Below, piece by piece: positions 48,345 to 59,674 of a stretch of DNA of 64,000 nt (its first letter is position 1; every line of letters starts with the position of its first letter). Source of the DNA: Mixta hanseatica (GTDB lineage Bacteria > Pseudomonadota > Gammaproteobacteria > Enterobacterales > Enterobacteriaceae); the NCBI RefSeq assembly GCF_023517775.1, contig NZ_CP082904.1, positions 1,488,001 to 1,552,000 on the forward strand, in the 5' to 3' direction. A program made the position numbers and the translations under genes. The notes beneath the pieces are model-generated. The model did no database searches. It was not told the origin of the DNA and saw only the letters and a list, made by a program, of their open reading frames with translations.

Positions 48345-48372
48345 AAGGCCGCCGCAAGGGCGGCCTTATTTT
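48345..48372. terminator. Bidirectional terminator between ybiT and the cyclase gene
   Basis: AAGGCCGCC and GGCGGCCTT pair around a 5-base loop. TTATTTT follows on the plus strand, and the minus-strand gene ends at 48371. Confidence 0.85.
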
Positions 48373-49963
48373 ATGCCTGCGACGGCGGCATATTGCTCAT
48401 CCACACCTGATTCTTGCCCCGGCGTTTCGCCTGATAGAGCGCCTCATCCGCCTTGTCGATAAACTCCATGGGCGAAATGCCAGCAAATACCCGCGGCTGC
48501 CAGTGCATGCCGATACTGATGGTCACCACCTTTTCCGCCACACTGCTTGCCTGATGCGGCATCCTGAGCTCCGCTACTGCGCGTGCCGCCTGTAGGGCGA
48601 TCAGGTGCGCTTCCGGCTGGGTTTTATCCGTCAGGACGATCATGAACTCCTCGCCGCCATAACGGGCCAGCAGGTCATCATGCCGCAGGGGCAGCTGTTT
48701 TAAACATTCCGCCACGTTACGCAAGCATTCGTCGCCCGCCAGATGACCATAGGTATCGTTATAAGCCTTAAACGAATCGACATCGATCAGCAAAATCGTT
48801 AACGGTGAACGCAATTTTATTGCACGCTCCATCGCTCTTGGCATAAACCAGTCCAGCTGGCGCCGATTTGCCAACCCGGTCAGTCCATCCATTAGCGCCA
48901 GTCCCTGCAAGGTGCGGTTCACATGGGTGAGTTGATCGTGCACTCGCGTCAGCTCCAGCTGATTACGCAGGTTAAGGCGGATATGGTGCATCACAATAAA
49001 CCCGAGCAGAAACAGCAGCGCCAGCAGCACCAGGTTGAGCAGAACATAGCCGATTGAATCGGCAATCCAGTCCTGACGCACCGCCTGCAAGTCGTAACCT
49101 GCGGTGACCACCAGCGGATAGTTTTTCAGGCTGGCATAGCCAAAAATGCGCGGACGTCCATCAACGGCGGCGCGATAGATGGCGGCGCCGCTGGTGGTAG
49201 TGGTTAACAACTGGGTAAACAACGGACTGAGAGAGATGTTGCGGTTAATCAGCGCTTCACTGTAGGGGCGAATGTAGACCAGCTTTGCATCCGCCTTCAT
49301 CAGCGCCATTAAATCGCGATCGCCCAGATTGTAGTAATCGTACACCTGGCGGAAATAATCGAGGCGAATCGAGGCCATCACCACGCCGCGAAAAGAGCCG
49401 TCAGGATTGTTCAAACGTGCGGAAACCGGGATCACCATATTGCCGCTGATACGGCTGCGGACCACGTTACCGATATGCAGTTTGTTGTCGACTGAACGCA
49501 GGTGAAAGCGAAAATATTCCCGATCGGCGATACTGGTTTGCGGTAGCGGCGTCGCCTCGGAAAAGAGTGCGGGATAGCCCGAAGCGTAGTAAATAGCCAT
49601 GCTGTCCAGCGGCGACAGGGCCGCTTTACGCGCGCGCAGCAGCTGTTGCAGCTTATCTTTCTGTTGATCGATACCGTACTGGTTAATACGATCGCGCACA
49701 TCCTGCAGGGTCAGGTCGATTTGCAGAAATGTATCTTCCGCCTGACGGGAAAGCGACACCGAGAGGTTGCGCGCGTTTTCTTCGGTAAGGTGCAGCGTCC
49801 GTTGCCAGCTGCTCCACAGGCTCCAGCCATTGATAGCGATAACCGCGCTGCTGATGACGAACAGAAACACCAGCATCATCTGACGCAGCATCGGTTTTGC
49901 AGCGCGACTCTCGCTCTCTGCTTTATTCAACGCCTGCGCCTGAGGCGCGTTTCCATTTTCCAT
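48371..49963 (-). CDS. Membrane diguanylate cyclase (GGDEF) with periplasmic sensor
   Basis: A 530-residue protein likely to make cyclic di-GMP. One helix near residues 25-48 and a second near 310-335 bracket a periplasmic Cache-like sensor domain (YYNLGDRDLMALMKADAKLVYIRPY in outline). The cytoplasmic GGDEF domain has the intact active motif GGEEF in ARYGGEEFMIVL, near residue 434. An RHDD I-site five residues before it predicts product inhibition. DGLTGLANRR marks the domain start. The ligand is unknown. It sits alone. MlrA, also in this window, is tied to c-di-GMP in E. coli, but no direct link is shown. Confidence 0.9.
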   Translation of the reverse strand: MENGNAPQAQALNKAESESRAAKPMLRQMMLVFLFVISSAVIAINGWSLWSSWQRTLHLTEENARNLSVSLSRQAEDTFLQIDLTLQDVRDRINQYGIDQQKDKLQQLLRARKAALSPLDSMAIYYASGYPALFSEATPLPQTSIADREYFRFHLRSVDNKLHIGNVVRSRISGNMVIPVSARLNNPDGSFRGVVMASIRLDYFRQVYDYYNLGDRDLMALMKADAKLVYIRPYSEALINRNISLSPLFTQLLTTTTSGAAIYRAAVDGRPRIFGYASLKNYPLVVTAGYDLQAVRQDWIADSIGYVLLNLVLLALLFLLGFIVMHHIRLNLRNQLELTRVHDQLTHVNRTLQGLALMDGLTGLANRRQLDWFMPRAMERAIKLRSPLTILLIDVDSFKAYNDTYGHLAGDECLRNVAECLKQLPLRHDDLLARYGGEEFMIVLTDKTQPEAHLIALQAARAVAELRMPHQASSVAEKVVTISIGMHWQPRVFAGISPMEFIDKADEALYQAKRRGKNQVWMSNMPPSQA

Positions 49964-50011
49964 GTTTCAACTATAGCCAGGGAAAGGGAAGCTGCTGAAT
50001 AACCAGTTTAA

Positions 50012-50776
50012 TTAAGCACAAGCGGCACCGCACACTTCACAGGCTGGATCTTTCGCCACGTTCATTTCACGAAACTGGAGCGTCATGGCGTCATACATCA
50101 GCAGCTTGCCGCTGGCCGCCGCGCCGTAATGGGTCAGCAGGCGAATCGCTTCCATCGCCTGCAGCGAACCGATCACCCCCACCAGCGGAGCCATAACGCC
50201 CGCTTCGACGCAGCTCAACGTATCGCTGCCGAACAGACGGCTAATACAGCGGTAGCAGGGCATATTTTCATCCTGCCAGCTGAAAACGCTGATCTGGCCC
50301 TCCATACGAATCGCCGCGCCGGAAACCAGCGGAACACGCCGCTGTCGGCAAAGACGATTCAGCTGCTCGCGCGTCTCGACGTTATCGCTACAGTCCAGCA
50401 CCACCTGGTGCTGCGCCACCAGCGCATCCAGCGCCGCATCATCCAGCCGGGCGTTAACGGCGCGCAGCTGGATTAATGGGTTGATCTGCGCCAGTCGTCG
50501 CCGCGCCGATTCCACTTTCGCCGCGCCAATCTCTGCGTCGCTGTGCAGTACCTGACGCTGCAGGTTGGAAAGCGAAACGGTATCAAAATCGAGCAGGGTC
50601 AACGTGCCGACGCCAGCCGAGGCGAGATAAGGGCTGGCGGCGCAGCCCAGCCCGCCCAAACCCACCACCAGCGCGCTGGAGGCTTTTAGCCGCTCCTGAC
50701 CATCAAAGTCAAAGCCGCGCAGCACAATCTGCCGGTTATAACGCAGGGTTTCATTATCGCTCAGCTCTGGCAGCAT
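50012..50776 (-). CDS. moeB: Molybdopterin-synthase adenylyltransferase
   Basis: An E1-like enzyme (254 aa) that adenylates the C-terminus of MoaD so it can be sulphurated for molybdopterin synthesis. Motifs: RYNRQIVLRGFDFDGQERLK (outline), the nucleotide loop GLGGLGCAASPYLASAGVG (outline), DFDTVSLSNLQRQ, DCSDNVETR, and two zinc cysteine pairs (CYRC and CEVC). It starts 1 base after the moeA stop. Confidence 0.96.
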   Translation of the reverse strand: MLPELSDNETLRYNRQIVLRGFDFDGQERLKASSALVVGLGGLGCAASPYLASAGVGTLTLLDFDTVSLSNLQRQVLHSDAEIGAAKVESARRRLAQINPLIQLRAVNARLDDAALDALVAQHQVVLDCSDNVETREQLNRLCRQRRVPLVSGAAIRMEGQISVFSWQDENMPCYRCISRLFGSDTLSCVEAGVMAPLVGVIGSLQAMEAIRLLTHYGAAASGKLLMYDAMTLQFREMNVAKDPACEVCGAACA

Positions 50777-50777
50777 C

Positions 50778-52013
50778 TTAGCCTCCCAGCAAAATATTGA
50801 AGGGCTCGATCTCTACCCATTCGCCCGGCTCAACGTGGCCGCGGTCACGCTCCAGTACGATAAAACAGTTCGCCTGGCTGAAAGAGCTGAACACGTGCGA
50901 ACCCTGATGACCGGTGCTGGACACCTGCAGTTCGCCGTCTGCGCCACGGCTGACCACGCCGCGCTGAAAGTCGAGGCGGCCAGGGCTTTTCTTCAGGCGC
51001 GTAGCGGCGCGCGCGCGCTGGCGCGGCGGTAGGGCGGCCCCCTGTTGACCGCTTAGCTTCGCCAGCAGTGGCTGTACCAACTGATAAAAGGTCACGGCAG
51101 CGGAAACCGGGTTACCCGGCAGGCCGCAAAACCAGCTGTTGCTCAGGCGGCCAAAAGCGAAAGGTTTGCCTGGCTTGATCGCCAGCTTCCAGAAGGTGAT
51201 GGCGCCCAGTTCGTCCAGCATCGCTTTGGTGTAATCAGCTTCACCCACCGAAACGCCGCCACTGCTGATGACCACATCCGCCTCGCGATCCGCCTGAATA
51301 AAGGCGGTGCGCAGCGCCTGCGGATCGTCGCGAATAATGCCGAGATCGATCACCTCACAGCCCAGCTGATCCAGCATCAGCCGGACGGTAAAGCGGTTGG
51401 TATCATAAATCTGGCCCGCCGCCAGCGGCTGACCTACCGGCTGCAGCTCATCGCCCGTAGAGAAAATGGCGACCCGTAGCCGACGCACTACCTTGACTTC
51501 GCCGATGCCCAGCGAGGCGATCAGCGGCAGTTCCGCTGCGCCGAGACGCACGCCCGCCGCCAGCACGCTGTCGCCCTGACGAATATCTTCTCCGGCGCGG
51601 CGAATATTTTGCCCGGCGCTGACCTGCGCGGTAAAGCGGATGCGATCGCCTTCCGTTACAGTTTGTTCCTGCATTACCACCGCCTCGGCGCCTTCCGGCA
51701 CCGGCGCGCCGGTCATAATGCGGATGCAGCTGCCTGCGGGCCATTCGCCGCTAAAGGGCGCGCCGGCAAAGGCTTTACCGGCCACCGGCAGCGCGTCGCC
51801 GTCGGCGATATCGGCCATGCGCAGCGCATAGCCATCCATCGCCGAATTATCAAACGGTGGTACATCGAGCGGGGATATCACCGGGGCGGCGGTAATGCGT
51901 CCGGCGGCGGCGTAAATCGATAAGGTTTCGTGCTCGTTAAGAGGGGAGAGCTGATCCAGCATTTTTTGCCGGGCTTCTTCAAGGGAAATTAATCCCACAG
52001 TAAAACTTTCCAT
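50778..52013 (-). CDS. moeA: Molybdopterin molybdenumtransferase
   Basis: A 411-residue enzyme that inserts molybdate into adenylylated molybdopterin, the last step of cofactor synthesis. Conserved parts are [19 protein letters not shown] (outline), [19 protein letters not shown] (outline), [28 protein letters not shown] and [14 protein letters not shown] sequence ([15 protein letters not shown]). It heads the moeA-moeB operon, divergent from iaaA. Confidence 0.96.
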   Translation of the reverse strand: MESFTVGLISLEEARQKMLDQLSPLNEHETLSIYAAAGRITAAPVISPLDVPPFDNSAMDGYALRMADIADGDALPVAGKAFAGAPFSGEWPAGSCIRIMTGAPVPEGAEAVVMQEQTVTEGDRIRFTAQVSAGQNIRRAGEDIRQGDSVLAAGVRLGAAELPLIASLGIGEVKVVRRLRVAIFSTGDELQPVGQPLAAGQIYDTNRFTVRLMLDQLGCEVIDLGIIRDDPQALRTAFIQADREADVVISSGGVSVGEADYTKAMLDELGAITFWKLAIKPGKPFAFGRLSNSWFCGLPGNPVSAAVTFYQLVQPLLAKLSGQQGAALPPRQRARAATRLKKSPGRLDFQRGVVSRGADGELQVSSTGHQGSHVFSSFSQANCFIVLERDRGHVEPGEWVEIEPFNILLGG

Positions 52014-52265
52014 TTGGCCTCCGGCCAGAACTCACAGATAACGCCTATTATGGCGCGAAATGCGGTAACGATCACCCCGGCAGCGCACCTGTGGCTTATT
52101 CGGCGTTTTTTTGGTTATGAGATATAACGCTTTGTTATTAAACCTTACCTGGCTTAACGCTTTACATCGCCCCTGCCGCTACCTATAGTCAAAATTTGCC
52201 GAAAAATCATAACATCACATCTATTCAGCCGTTTCCGGCGGATTCAGAACACAGGGTAAATAATG

Positions 52266-53222
52266 ATGGGCAGAGCAGCTATTGCCATTCACGGCGGCGC
52301 GGGCGCGATTGCGCGTTCGGCGCTGAGCGCGGAGCAGGAGCAGCATTATCTCCAGGCGTTAAGCGATATCGTTGCCAGCGGACAGGCGATCCTCGCTGCG
52401 GGCGGCAGCGCGTTGGATGCGGTGACCGAAGCGGTGCGCCTGCTGGAGGAGTGCCCGCTGTTTAACGCTGGCAAGGGCAGCGTCTTCACCCATCAGGGCA
52501 CCCACGAGCTGGACGCCTGCATTATGGACGGATGTAGCCAGGATGCCGGCGCGGTGGCTGGCGTGGCGCATATTCGCAACCCGATTTTGGCTGCGCGCGC
52601 GGTGCTGGAAAAGAGCCCGCACGTGTTGCTATGCGGTCGCGGCGCGGAATTGTTCGCTCAGGAGCAGGGGCTGATGCCGGTCGCGGCCGATTTCTTTTCA
52701 ACGGATGCCCGCTGGCAGCAGCTGGAGCGCGCGCGCGCCAGCCAGCAAACGCTGCTGGATCACGACGGCGCGGCGCAGGAAAGCGCACCGCTGGATGCTG
52801 ACCGTAAGCTGGGCACGGTGGGCGCGGTGGCCTGCGATAGCGCGGGCCATCTCGCCGCCGCCACCTCAACCGGCGGCATGACTAATAAACGGGTCGGACG
52901 CATCGGCGATTCGCCGCTGCCGGGCGCGGGCTGCTTCAGCAACCGTCGCGTGGCGGTTTCCTGCACCGGCACCGGCGAAGTTTTTATCCGTACGCTGGCG
53001 GCCGGGGATGTCGCCGCGCTGATGGAGTATGGCGGCCTGAGTCTGCGGCAGGCCAGCGAGCACGTCATTTTCGACAAGATCCCGGCGTTGGGCGGCAGCG
53101 GCGGCCTGATCGCCATTGATGCCGAAGGGAATATCGCCCTGCCGTTCAATACCGAAGGCATGTATCGCGGCTACGGTTATGCGAATGAACAGCCGGTAGT
53201 TGAGATTTACCGGCAAGCTTAA
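52266..53222 (+). CDS. iaaA: Isoaspartyl peptidase/L-asparaginase
   Basis: An Ntn-hydrolase precursor (318 aa) that cuts beta-aspartyl dipeptides and asparagine. It cleaves itself before the Thr of LGTVGAVA (Thr184), which becomes the nucleophile. IAIHGGAGAI, NAGKGSVFT, ATSTGGMTNKRVGRIGDSPLPGAG (outline) and CTGTGEVFIR are conserved. Two adjacent ATGs (52263, 52266) follow AGGG; the second gives the E. coli start. It lies 9 bp before gsiA, as in E. coli, forming one operon for peptide and glutathione use. Confidence 0.95.
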   Translation: MGRAAIAIHGGAGAIARSALSAEQEQHYLQALSDIVASGQAILAAGGSALDAVTEAVRLLEECPLFNAGKGSVFTHQGTHELDACIMDGCSQDAGAVAGVAHIRNPILAARAVLEKSPHVLLCGRGAELFAQEQGLMPVAADFFSTDARWQQLERARASQQTLLDHDGAAQESAPLDADRKLGTVGAVACDSAGHLAAATSTGGMTNKRVGRIGDSPLPGAGCFSNRRVAVSCTGTGEVFIRTLAAGDVAALMEYGGLSLRQASEHVIFDKIPALGGSGGLIAIDAEGNIALPFNTEGMYRGYGYANEQPVVEIYRQA

Positions 53223-53231
53223 GGAGCCAGC

Positions 53232-55088
53232 ATGCAACAGCCTTCCTCATTACCGCTGGCCGCAGAGAGCGTGCTGGCGGTACGCAATCTTAGCGTTAGC
53301 TTTAACCAGCAGGGCCATGTGACTCAGGCGGTACGCCAGCTCTCGCTGGAGGTACGGCGCGGTGAAACCCTGGCGCTGGTGGGCGAATCCGGCTCGGGGA
53401 AATCGGTCACTTCGCTGGCGTTGATGCGCCTGATTGAACAGAGCGGCGGCCGTCTGGATAGCGGCGAGCTCTGGCTGCGGCGGCGTGATAATTCGCTGGT
53501 GGATCTGGCGCAGCTGCGTCAGTCACAGATGCGCACCATACGCGGCGCAGATATGGCGATGATTTTCCAGGAGCCGATGACCTCGCTGAACCCGGTCTTT
53601 CCGGTCGGCGAGCAGATCGCCGAGTCGGTGCGGCTGCATCAGGGCAAAAGCCATCAACAGGCGCTGGCGGAGGCGCGGCGGATGCTCGATCTGGTGCGTA
53701 TCCCCGAAGCGCAAAACGTGATGACGCGCTATCCCCATCAGCTTTCCGGCGGTATGCGCCAGCGCGTCATGATCGCCATGGCGCTCTGCTGTCGTCCGGC
53801 ATTGCTGATAGCCGACGAGCCGACAACCGCGCTGGATGTCACTATCCAGGCGCAGATTTTGCAGCTGATCCGCGTGCTGCAAAAAGAGATGGCGATGGGG
53901 GTGATTTTTATTACTCACGATATGGGCGTGGTGGCGGAAATGGCCGATCGGGTGCAGGTGATGTACCGCGGCGAAGTGGTGGAAAGCAACGATACCGCCA
54001 CGCTGTTTAGCATGCCGCAGCAGGCCTATACCCGGGCGCTGCTGGCGGCGGTGCCACGCCTGGGAGCGATGCATGGTCAACCGGCGCCGCGTAAATTTCC
54101 CCTGCCGGGCGAGCAGGAGAGCAGTGAGACGCTGACGGACACGGTCAAACGCCATCAGGCGCCGATTCTGGAGGTGCGTGATTTAGTCACGCGTTTTGAT
54201 ATTCGCGCTGGCCTGCTAAATCGCGTTAAGTGGCGGGTACATGCGGTAGAGAAAGTGAGCTTTGATCTGCACGCCGGTGAAACGCTGGCGCTAGTAGGGG
54301 AGTCGGGCTGCGGTAAATCGACGACCGGCCGCTCGCTGCTGCGGCTGGTCGAGAGCCAGGGCGGCAGCATCACCTTTAACGGCCAGCGCATCGATCGGCT
54401 GAAGCCGCATCAGTTGGCGCACCTGCGTCGGGATATTCAGTTTATCTTCCAGGACCCTTACGCCTCGCTCGATCCGCGTTTGACCGTCGGCTTTTCCATT
54501 ATGGAGCCGCTACTGATCCATAAGGTGATGTCACGCGCCGAGGCGGAAAAACGCGTCGCCTGGCTGTTGGAAAAGGTGGGGTTGCTGCCGGAACATGCCC
54601 GGCGCTATCCGCATGAGTTTTCCGGCGGGCAGCGGCAGCGCATCTGTATTGCCCGCGCGCTGGCGTTAAATCCCAAAGTGGTGATCGCCGACGAGTCGGT
54701 TTCGGCGCTGGATGTCTCGATCCAGGCGCAGATTGTCAATCTGATGCTCGATTTACAGCGTGAATTCGGCATCGCCTTTCTGTTTATTTCCCACGATATG
54801 GCGGTGGTGGAACGCATCAGCCATCGTGTGGCGGTGATGTACCTGGGGCAGATCGTGGAGATCGGTCCGCGCCAGGCAGTGTTTGAACATCCTCAGCATC
54901 CCTATACGCGCAAGCTAATGTCCGCGGTGCCGGTGGCCGATCCGGGCTCTCGCCGCCGCGAGCGGGCGCTGCTGGTGGATGAATTACCCAGCCCGCTGCG
55001 CACGCCCGGCGATGAGCCCACCGTTGCGCCGCTTATTCAGGTTGGGGCAGATCATTACGTGGCCCGGCATACCATCAGCGGCGCCTGA
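53232..55088 (+). CDS. gsiA: Glutathione ABC importer ATPase
   Basis: A 618-residue double ATPase of the peptide/nickel group. Two full nucleotide-binding domains: Walker A GESGSGKS and GESGCGKS, signatures [12 protein letters not shown] and [17 protein letters not shown], Walker [13 protein letters not shown] and [12 protein letters not shown]. Note Ser instead of Pro-Thr in the second Walker B (DESVSALD), normal for this family. It powers GsiBCD. Confidence 0.96.
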   Translation: MQQPSSLPLAAESVLAVRNLSVSFNQQGHVTQAVRQLSLEVRRGETLALVGESGSGKSVTSLALMRLIEQSGGRLDSGELWLRRRDNSLVDLAQLRQSQMRTIRGADMAMIFQEPMTSLNPVFPVGEQIAESVRLHQGKSHQQALAEARRMLDLVRIPEAQNVMTRYPHQLSGGMRQRVMIAMALCCRPALLIADEPTTALDVTIQAQILQLIRVLQKEMAMGVIFITHDMGVVAEMADRVQVMYRGEVVESNDTATLFSMPQQAYTRALLAAVPRLGAMHGQPAPRKFPLPGEQESSETLTDTVKRHQAPILEVRDLVTRFDIRAGLLNRVKWRVHAVEKVSFDLHAGETLALVGESGCGKSTTGRSLLRLVESQGGSITFNGQRIDRLKPHQLAHLRRDIQFIFQDPYASLDPRLTVGFSIMEPLLIHKVMSRAEAEKRVAWLLEKVGLLPEHARRYPHEFSGGQRQRICIARALALNPKVVIADESVSALDVSIQAQIVNLMLDLQREFGIAFLFISHDMAVVERISHRVAVMYLGQIVEIGPRQAVFEHPQHPYTRKLMSAVPVADPGSRRRERALLVDELPSPLRTPGDEPTVAPLIQVGADHYVARHTISGA

Positions 55089-55135
55089 CGGCCCGGCTTT
55101 TGCATAACCCAGAAGGGACTAAGGAGAATAGCAAT

Positions 55136-56674
55136 ATGACCAAACACACCACCCGCAGATGGCTGTTAACCGCCGGCCTGCTCAGCAGTTTCGCCGCTGC
55201 GCCCGGCTGGGCAGCAAAGGATGCGGTGATCGCCGTCGGCTCTAACTTCACCACGCTCGATCCTTACGACGCCAACGACACGCTGTCGCAGGCGGTGGCG
55301 AAATCTTTTTATCAGGGGTTGTTCGGCTTTGATAAGGATATGAAGCTGGTAAACGTGCTGGCGGAAAGCTATCAGGCCAGCCCCGACGGTCTGACCTGGA
55401 CCATCAAGCTGCGCTCCGGGGTAAAATTTCAGGACGGCACCGATTTTAACGCCGAGGCGGTAAAGGTGAATCTCGATCGCGCCAGTGATGAAGATAACCA
55501 CCTGAAGCGCTATAACCTGTTTAAACATATCGCCACCACCGAAGTTATCGATCCTACTACGGTGAAAATCACCCTGAAGCAGCCGTTCTCCGCCTTTATC
55601 AATATTTTGGCCCATCCGGCGGCGGCGATGATTTCCCCGACCGCGCTGAAAAAATATGGCAAAGAGATCGGTTTCCATCCGGTCGGCACCGGCCCTTATC
55701 AGTTCGTCACCTGGAATCAGACCGATTTCGTGAAGGTGAAAAAATGGGAAGGCTACTGGAAGCCAGGCTATCCGAAACTCGATAGCATTACCTGGCGTCC
55801 GATTGTGGATAACAATACCCGCGCCGCGATGCTGCAAACCGGTGAAGCCAACTTTGCCTTCCCGATCCCTTATGAGCAGGCCAAGCTGCTGGAGAAAAAC
55901 AGCAAGCTCGATTTAGTCAGTACGCCATCGATCATGCAGCGTTATATCAGCTTCAACGTGACGCAGAAGCCGTTTGATAACCCGAAAGTGCGCGAGGCGA
56001 TCAACTATGCCATTAACCGTCAGGCGCTGAGCAAAGTCGCTTTCGCCGGTTACGCCACGCCAGCCACCGGCATCGTGCCGCCTTCTATTGACTATGCTCA
56101 GAGCTACCCGGCGATTGAATACAACCCGGCGAAGGCGCGACAGCTGCTAAAAGAGGCGGGCTTCCCCAACGGTTTTAGCACCACGCTCTGGTCTTCGCAT
56201 AACCACAGCACCGCGCAAAAAGTGTTGCAGTTTACCCAGCAGCAGCTGGCGCAGGTGGGCATTAAAGTGAAGGTTACGGCAATGGATGCCGGCCAACGCG
56301 CGGCGGAAGTGGAAGGGAAAGGGCAAAAAGAGAGCGGCGTGCGCATGTTCTATACCGGTTGGTCCGCCTCGACGGGCGAAGCTGACTGGGCGCTGACGCC
56401 GCTGTTCGCCACCGCCTCCTGGCCGCCGGCTATCTTTAATACCGCCTTTTACAGCAATGAGCAGGTGGATAAAGATCTGAACGACGCACTGAAAACTACC
56501 GACGCGGCGAAAAAAACGCAGCTGTATAAAGATGCACAGGATCGTATCTGGAACGATCGTCCCTGGGCGCCGCTGGTGGTGGAAAAACTGGTTTCGGCGC
56601 ATAGCAAATCGCTGAGCGGTTTTTACATGATGCCTGATACCTCATTTAATTTTGATGAAGCCGATCTGAAGTAA
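55136..56674 (+). CDS. gsiB: Periplasmic glutathione-binding protein
   Basis: A 512-residue SBP family 5 protein, the same length as E. coli GsiB. A signal peptide with twin Arg ([22 protein letters not shown] in outline) is cut before AKDAV. Family stretches: [29 protein letters not shown] (outline), [17 protein letters not shown], and [18 protein letters not shown]. The ATG at 55136 follows AAGGAG; the frame is open from 55100. Confidence 0.95.
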   Translation: MTKHTTRRWLLTAGLLSSFAAAPGWAAKDAVIAVGSNFTTLDPYDANDTLSQAVAKSFYQGLFGFDKDMKLVNVLAESYQASPDGLTWTIKLRSGVKFQDGTDFNAEAVKVNLDRASDEDNHLKRYNLFKHIATTEVIDPTTVKITLKQPFSAFINILAHPAAAMISPTALKKYGKEIGFHPVGTGPYQFVTWNQTDFVKVKKWEGYWKPGYPKLDSITWRPIVDNNTRAAMLQTGEANFAFPIPYEQAKLLEKNSKLDLVSTPSIMQRYISFNVTQKPFDNPKVREAINYAINRQALSKVAFAGYATPATGIVPPSIDYAQSYPAIEYNPAKARQLLKEAGFPNGFSTTLWSSHNHSTAQKVLQFTQQQLAQVGIKVKVTAMDAGQRAAEVEGKGQKESGVRMFYTGWSASTGEADWALTPLFATASWPPAIFNTAFYSNEQVDKDLNDALKTTDAAKKTQLYKDAQDRIWNDRPWAPLVVEKLVSAHSKSLSGFYMMPDTSFNFDEADLK

Positions 56675-56724
56675 TGTCCGCGTCGCCAGCCGCTGAGGCT
56701 GGCGTCTGCGGCGCAGGGAAACGC

Positions 56725-57645
56725 ATGCTGAACTATTTCCTTAAACGCCTGCTGGGATTAATACCGACGCTGCTGATTGTGGCGGTGCTGGTGTTTCTGT
56801 TTGTTCATTTACTACCGGGCGATCCGGCGCGGCTGGTGGCCGGACCGGAAGCGGACGCCAGCGTCGTAGCGCTGGTGCGCCAGGATTTGGGGCTGGATAA
56901 GCCGCTGCCGCAACAGTTTCTTCATTTTATGGGCAACGCGCTGCGCGGCGATTTTGGCACATCGATGGTGTCGAAAAGGCCGGTATCTGAGGAGATCGCC
57001 TCGCGCTTTCTGCCGACGCTGTGGCTGACGCTGAGCAGTATGGTCTGGTCGGTGATCCTTGGCATGGCAATCGGCATTGTCTCTGCCGTCTGGCGTAACC
57101 GCTGGCCGGATCGCATCGGCATGACGCTGGCGGTATCGGGCATCTCTTTCCCCGCCTTTGCGCTGGGGATGCTGCTGATGCAGGTCTTCTCCGTGGAGCT
57201 GGGCTGGCTGCCGACCGTCGGCGCGGAGGGCTGGCAGCACTATATTTTGCCGTCAATCACGCTGGGCGCGGCGGTAGCGTCGATTATGGCGCGCTTTACC
57301 CGCGCTTCTTTTATTGAGGTGATGCAGGAAGATTATATGCGCACCGCCCGCGCCAAAGGGGTGCGTGAATCGTTGGTTATCGTCAAACATGGCTTGCGCA
57401 ACGCGATGATCCCGGTGGTGACCATGATGGGGCTGCAGTTCGGTTTTCTGCTGGGCGGGTCGATTGTGGTGGAGGTGGTGTTTAACTGGCCAGGCCTGGG
57501 ACGCCTGCTGGTAGATTCGGTAGAGATGCGCGACTACCCAGTGATACAGGCGGAAGTGCTGCTGTTTTCACTGGAGTTTATCCTGATCAATCTGATTGTG
57601 GATATGCTGTATGCCGCCATTAATCCGGCGATACGTTACAAATAA
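56725..57645 (+). CDS. gsiC: Glutathione ABC importer permease
   Basis: A 306-residue inner-membrane permease matching E. coli GsiC in length. It opens [18 protein letters not shown]; the loop [33 protein letters not shown] (outline) is the ATPase contact. The ATG at 56725 follows CAGGGAAA and gives the conserved start; the frame is open from 56674. Confidence 0.95.
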   Translation: MLNYFLKRLLGLIPTLLIVAVLVFLFVHLLPGDPARLVAGPEADASVVALVRQDLGLDKPLPQQFLHFMGNALRGDFGTSMVSKRPVSEEIASRFLPTLWLTLSSMVWSVILGMAIGIVSAVWRNRWPDRIGMTLAVSGISFPAFALGMLLMQVFSVELGWLPTVGAEGWQHYILPSITLGAAVASIMARFTRASFIEVMQEDYMRTARAKGVRESLVIVKHGLRNAMIPVVTMMGLQFGFLLGGSIVVEVVFNWPGLGRLLVDSVEMRDYPVIQAEVLLFSLEFILINLIVDMLYAAINPAIRYK

Positions 57646-57654
57646 GGAGCTGCA

Positions 57655-58560
57655 ATGAAAAACTGGCGACGAGAGGCAGCTCTGAAAGCGATGCCCCTGC
57701 AACAGCGCGATCGGGTACGGACGCCGTGGCGTGAATTCTGGCGACGCTTTCGCCATCAGCATGTGGCGCTGGCGGCAGGCGTGTTTGTGCTGCTGCTGGT
57801 TGTGCTGGCAGCCTTTGCGCCCTGGATTGCGCCCTTCGATGCGGAAAACTACTTCGACTATGACCGGCTGACGGAAGGCCCTTCCGCCATGCACTGGTTT
57901 GGCGTCGACTCCCTTGGGCGCGATATCTTTAGCCGGGTGCTGGTCGGCACACGCATCTCGCTGCTGGCAGGCTTTTTTTCTGTAGCTATCGGTGGGGCGA
58001 TCGGCACCGTGCTCGGTCTGCTGGCCGGTTACTATGAGGGCTGGTGGGATCGCATTATTATGCGCATCTGCGATGTGCTGTTCGCCTTTCCGGGGATTTT
58101 GCTGGCGATTGCTGTGGTAGCGATCATGGGCAGCGGCATGTCCAACGTGATCGTGGCGGTGGCGATTTTCAGCGTGCCCGCTTTTGCTCGTCTGGTGCGC
58201 GGCAATACGTTGGTGCTGAAACATCAAACCTTTATCGAGTCGGCGCGCAGCATCGGCGCCTCGGACTGGACGATTATTTTGCGCCATATTCTGCCCGGGA
58301 CGGTCTCGTCGATTGTGGTTTATTTCACCATGCGCATCGGCACCTCGATTATTACCGCCGCCAGCCTGTCGTTTCTTGGACTGGGCGCGCAGCCGCCTAC
58401 GCCGGAGTGGGGCGCAATGCTCAACGAGGCGCGGGCGGATATGGTAATGGCGCCGCACGTGGCGATTTTCCCCAGCCTGGCGATCTTTCTTACTGTGCTG
58501 GCCTTTAACCTGCTGGGCGACGGCCTGCGCGATGCGCTCGATCCGAAACTGAAAAGCTAA
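57655..58560 (+). CDS. gsiD: Glutathione ABC importer permease
   Basis: A 301-residue permease, the partner of GsiC. A charged N-terminus of about 35 residues precedes the first helix. [24 protein letters not shown] (outline), and the loop [23 protein letters not shown], mark the DppC/OppC group. An AAGGAG site sits 5 bases before the ATG. It closes iaaA-gsiABCD. Confidence 0.95.
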   Translation: MKNWRREAALKAMPLQQRDRVRTPWREFWRRFRHQHVALAAGVFVLLLVVLAAFAPWIAPFDAENYFDYDRLTEGPSAMHWFGVDSLGRDIFSRVLVGTRISLLAGFFSVAIGGAIGTVLGLLAGYYEGWWDRIIMRICDVLFAFPGILLAIAVVAIMGSGMSNVIVAVAIFSVPAFARLVRGNTLVLKHQTFIESARSIGASDWTIILRHILPGTVSSIVVYFTMRIGTSIITAASLSFLGLGAQPPTPEWGAMLNEARADMVMAPHVAIFPSLAIFLTVLAFNLLGDGLRDALDPKLKS

Positions 58561-58640
58561 CGCCGCCTGCGACGGGCAAATTCCCCGTCGCGCCTTTCGC
58601 TGTCTACACTTACCCTTCAAAGAGCGAAAAGGAAAAAAAG

Positions 58641-59609
58641 ATGAAGCCGTTAACATGGGCAATTATTGGGCCAGGCGCTATTGCGCATCAGTTTGCCGCC
58701 GCACAGAGCGCGCTGGGCCGGCAACTCTACGCGGTCGGCGCCAGAAATCGGGCGAAAGGCGAGGCGTTTGCGCAACGCTACGGTATTGAACGCGTATTTG
58801 ATGATATCCCACAGATGCTGGCCGATCCGCATATCGATGCGGTCTATATCTCTACGCCACACGCCAGCCATTTCAGCTGGATGAAGCAGGCGCTGGAGCA
58901 GGGCAAGCATCTGCTGGTGGAAAAAGCGATTACCGTCAGCAGCGATGAACTGAATGAGATTAACCGTCTGGCGGCGGAAAAACAGCTGATTGTGGCCGAG
59001 GCGATGACGCTGTTTCATATGCCGCTGTTTCATCAGTTGAAAGCGCTGATTGAGAGCGGCAAGCTCGGCAAGTTGAAAACCATTCAGGTCTCTTTTGGCA
59101 CCGTTAAAGAGGCCGATCCCAGCAACCGTTTCTTTAATCCGGCACTGGCAGGCGGCGCACTGTTGGATATCGGCACCTATGCGCTCTCGTTTGCGCGTTT
59201 TTTCCTCAGCGAGCAGCCGAACCAGCTGTACACCACGGTCAGCAAATTCAGTACCGGCGTCGACGAACAGTGCGGCATTCTGCTGCAAAACAGTCAAAAT
59301 GAAATGGTCACTATCTCGCTGGCGTTTCGCGCCAAAATGCCGAAGCGCGGCATCGTCGCCTGTGAACGGGGCTTTATCACCGTTGAGGATTTTCCGCGTG
59401 CGCAGCAGGCGCAGCTAAGCTGGGCAGACGGCACCAGCGAAATCCTCGAAGCGGGTGAAACCGACCGCGCGCTGCAGTATGAAATCCTGGCGCTGGAAAA
59501 ATATGCCGCCGAGGGTGCGAATCCGCTGCACTATCTGACTAACGATGTGGTGGCGCTGATGAGCGATATTCGTCAACGCTGGGGCATCCGCTTCCCCTTT
59601 GAACCCTGA
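58641..59609 (+). CDS. Gfo/Idh/MocA-family oxidoreductase
   Basis: A 322-residue NAD(P)-dependent oxidoreductase. The N-terminal Rossmann motif is WAIIGPGAIAHQFA. VYISTPHASHF and the conserved EK pair in HLLVEKAITVS follow; the Lys is the usual catalytic residue. The C-terminal domain has GGALLDIGTYALSFARF. The sugar or polyol substrate is unknown. AAAAGGAAAAAAAG precedes the ATG. It follows gsiD by 80 bp and may be independent. Confidence 0.88.
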   Translation: MKPLTWAIIGPGAIAHQFAAAQSALGRQLYAVGARNRAKGEAFAQRYGIERVFDDIPQMLADPHIDAVYISTPHASHFSWMKQALEQGKHLLVEKAITVSSDELNEINRLAAEKQLIVAEAMTLFHMPLFHQLKALIESGKLGKLKTIQVSFGTVKEADPSNRFFNPALAGGALLDIGTYALSFARFFLSEQPNQLYTTVSKFSTGVDEQCGILLQNSQNEMVTISLAFRAKMPKRGIVACERGFITVEDFPRAQQAQLSWADGTSEILEAGETDRALQYEILALEKYAAEGANPLHYLTNDVVALMSDIRQRWGIRFPFEP

Positions 59610-59674
59610 AACCGTCGCGGGCAGACAGGCTGCCCACTGAAGTTGCGCGCAGCCGCCACTATTGAGGTCATCGA

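Noticed and set aside
57568..58662. Minus-strand open frame of 364 codons opposite gsiC and gsiD
   Set aside because: It lies wholly opposite conserved permease genes and its composition (Gln, Arg, His) is that of an antisense shadow.
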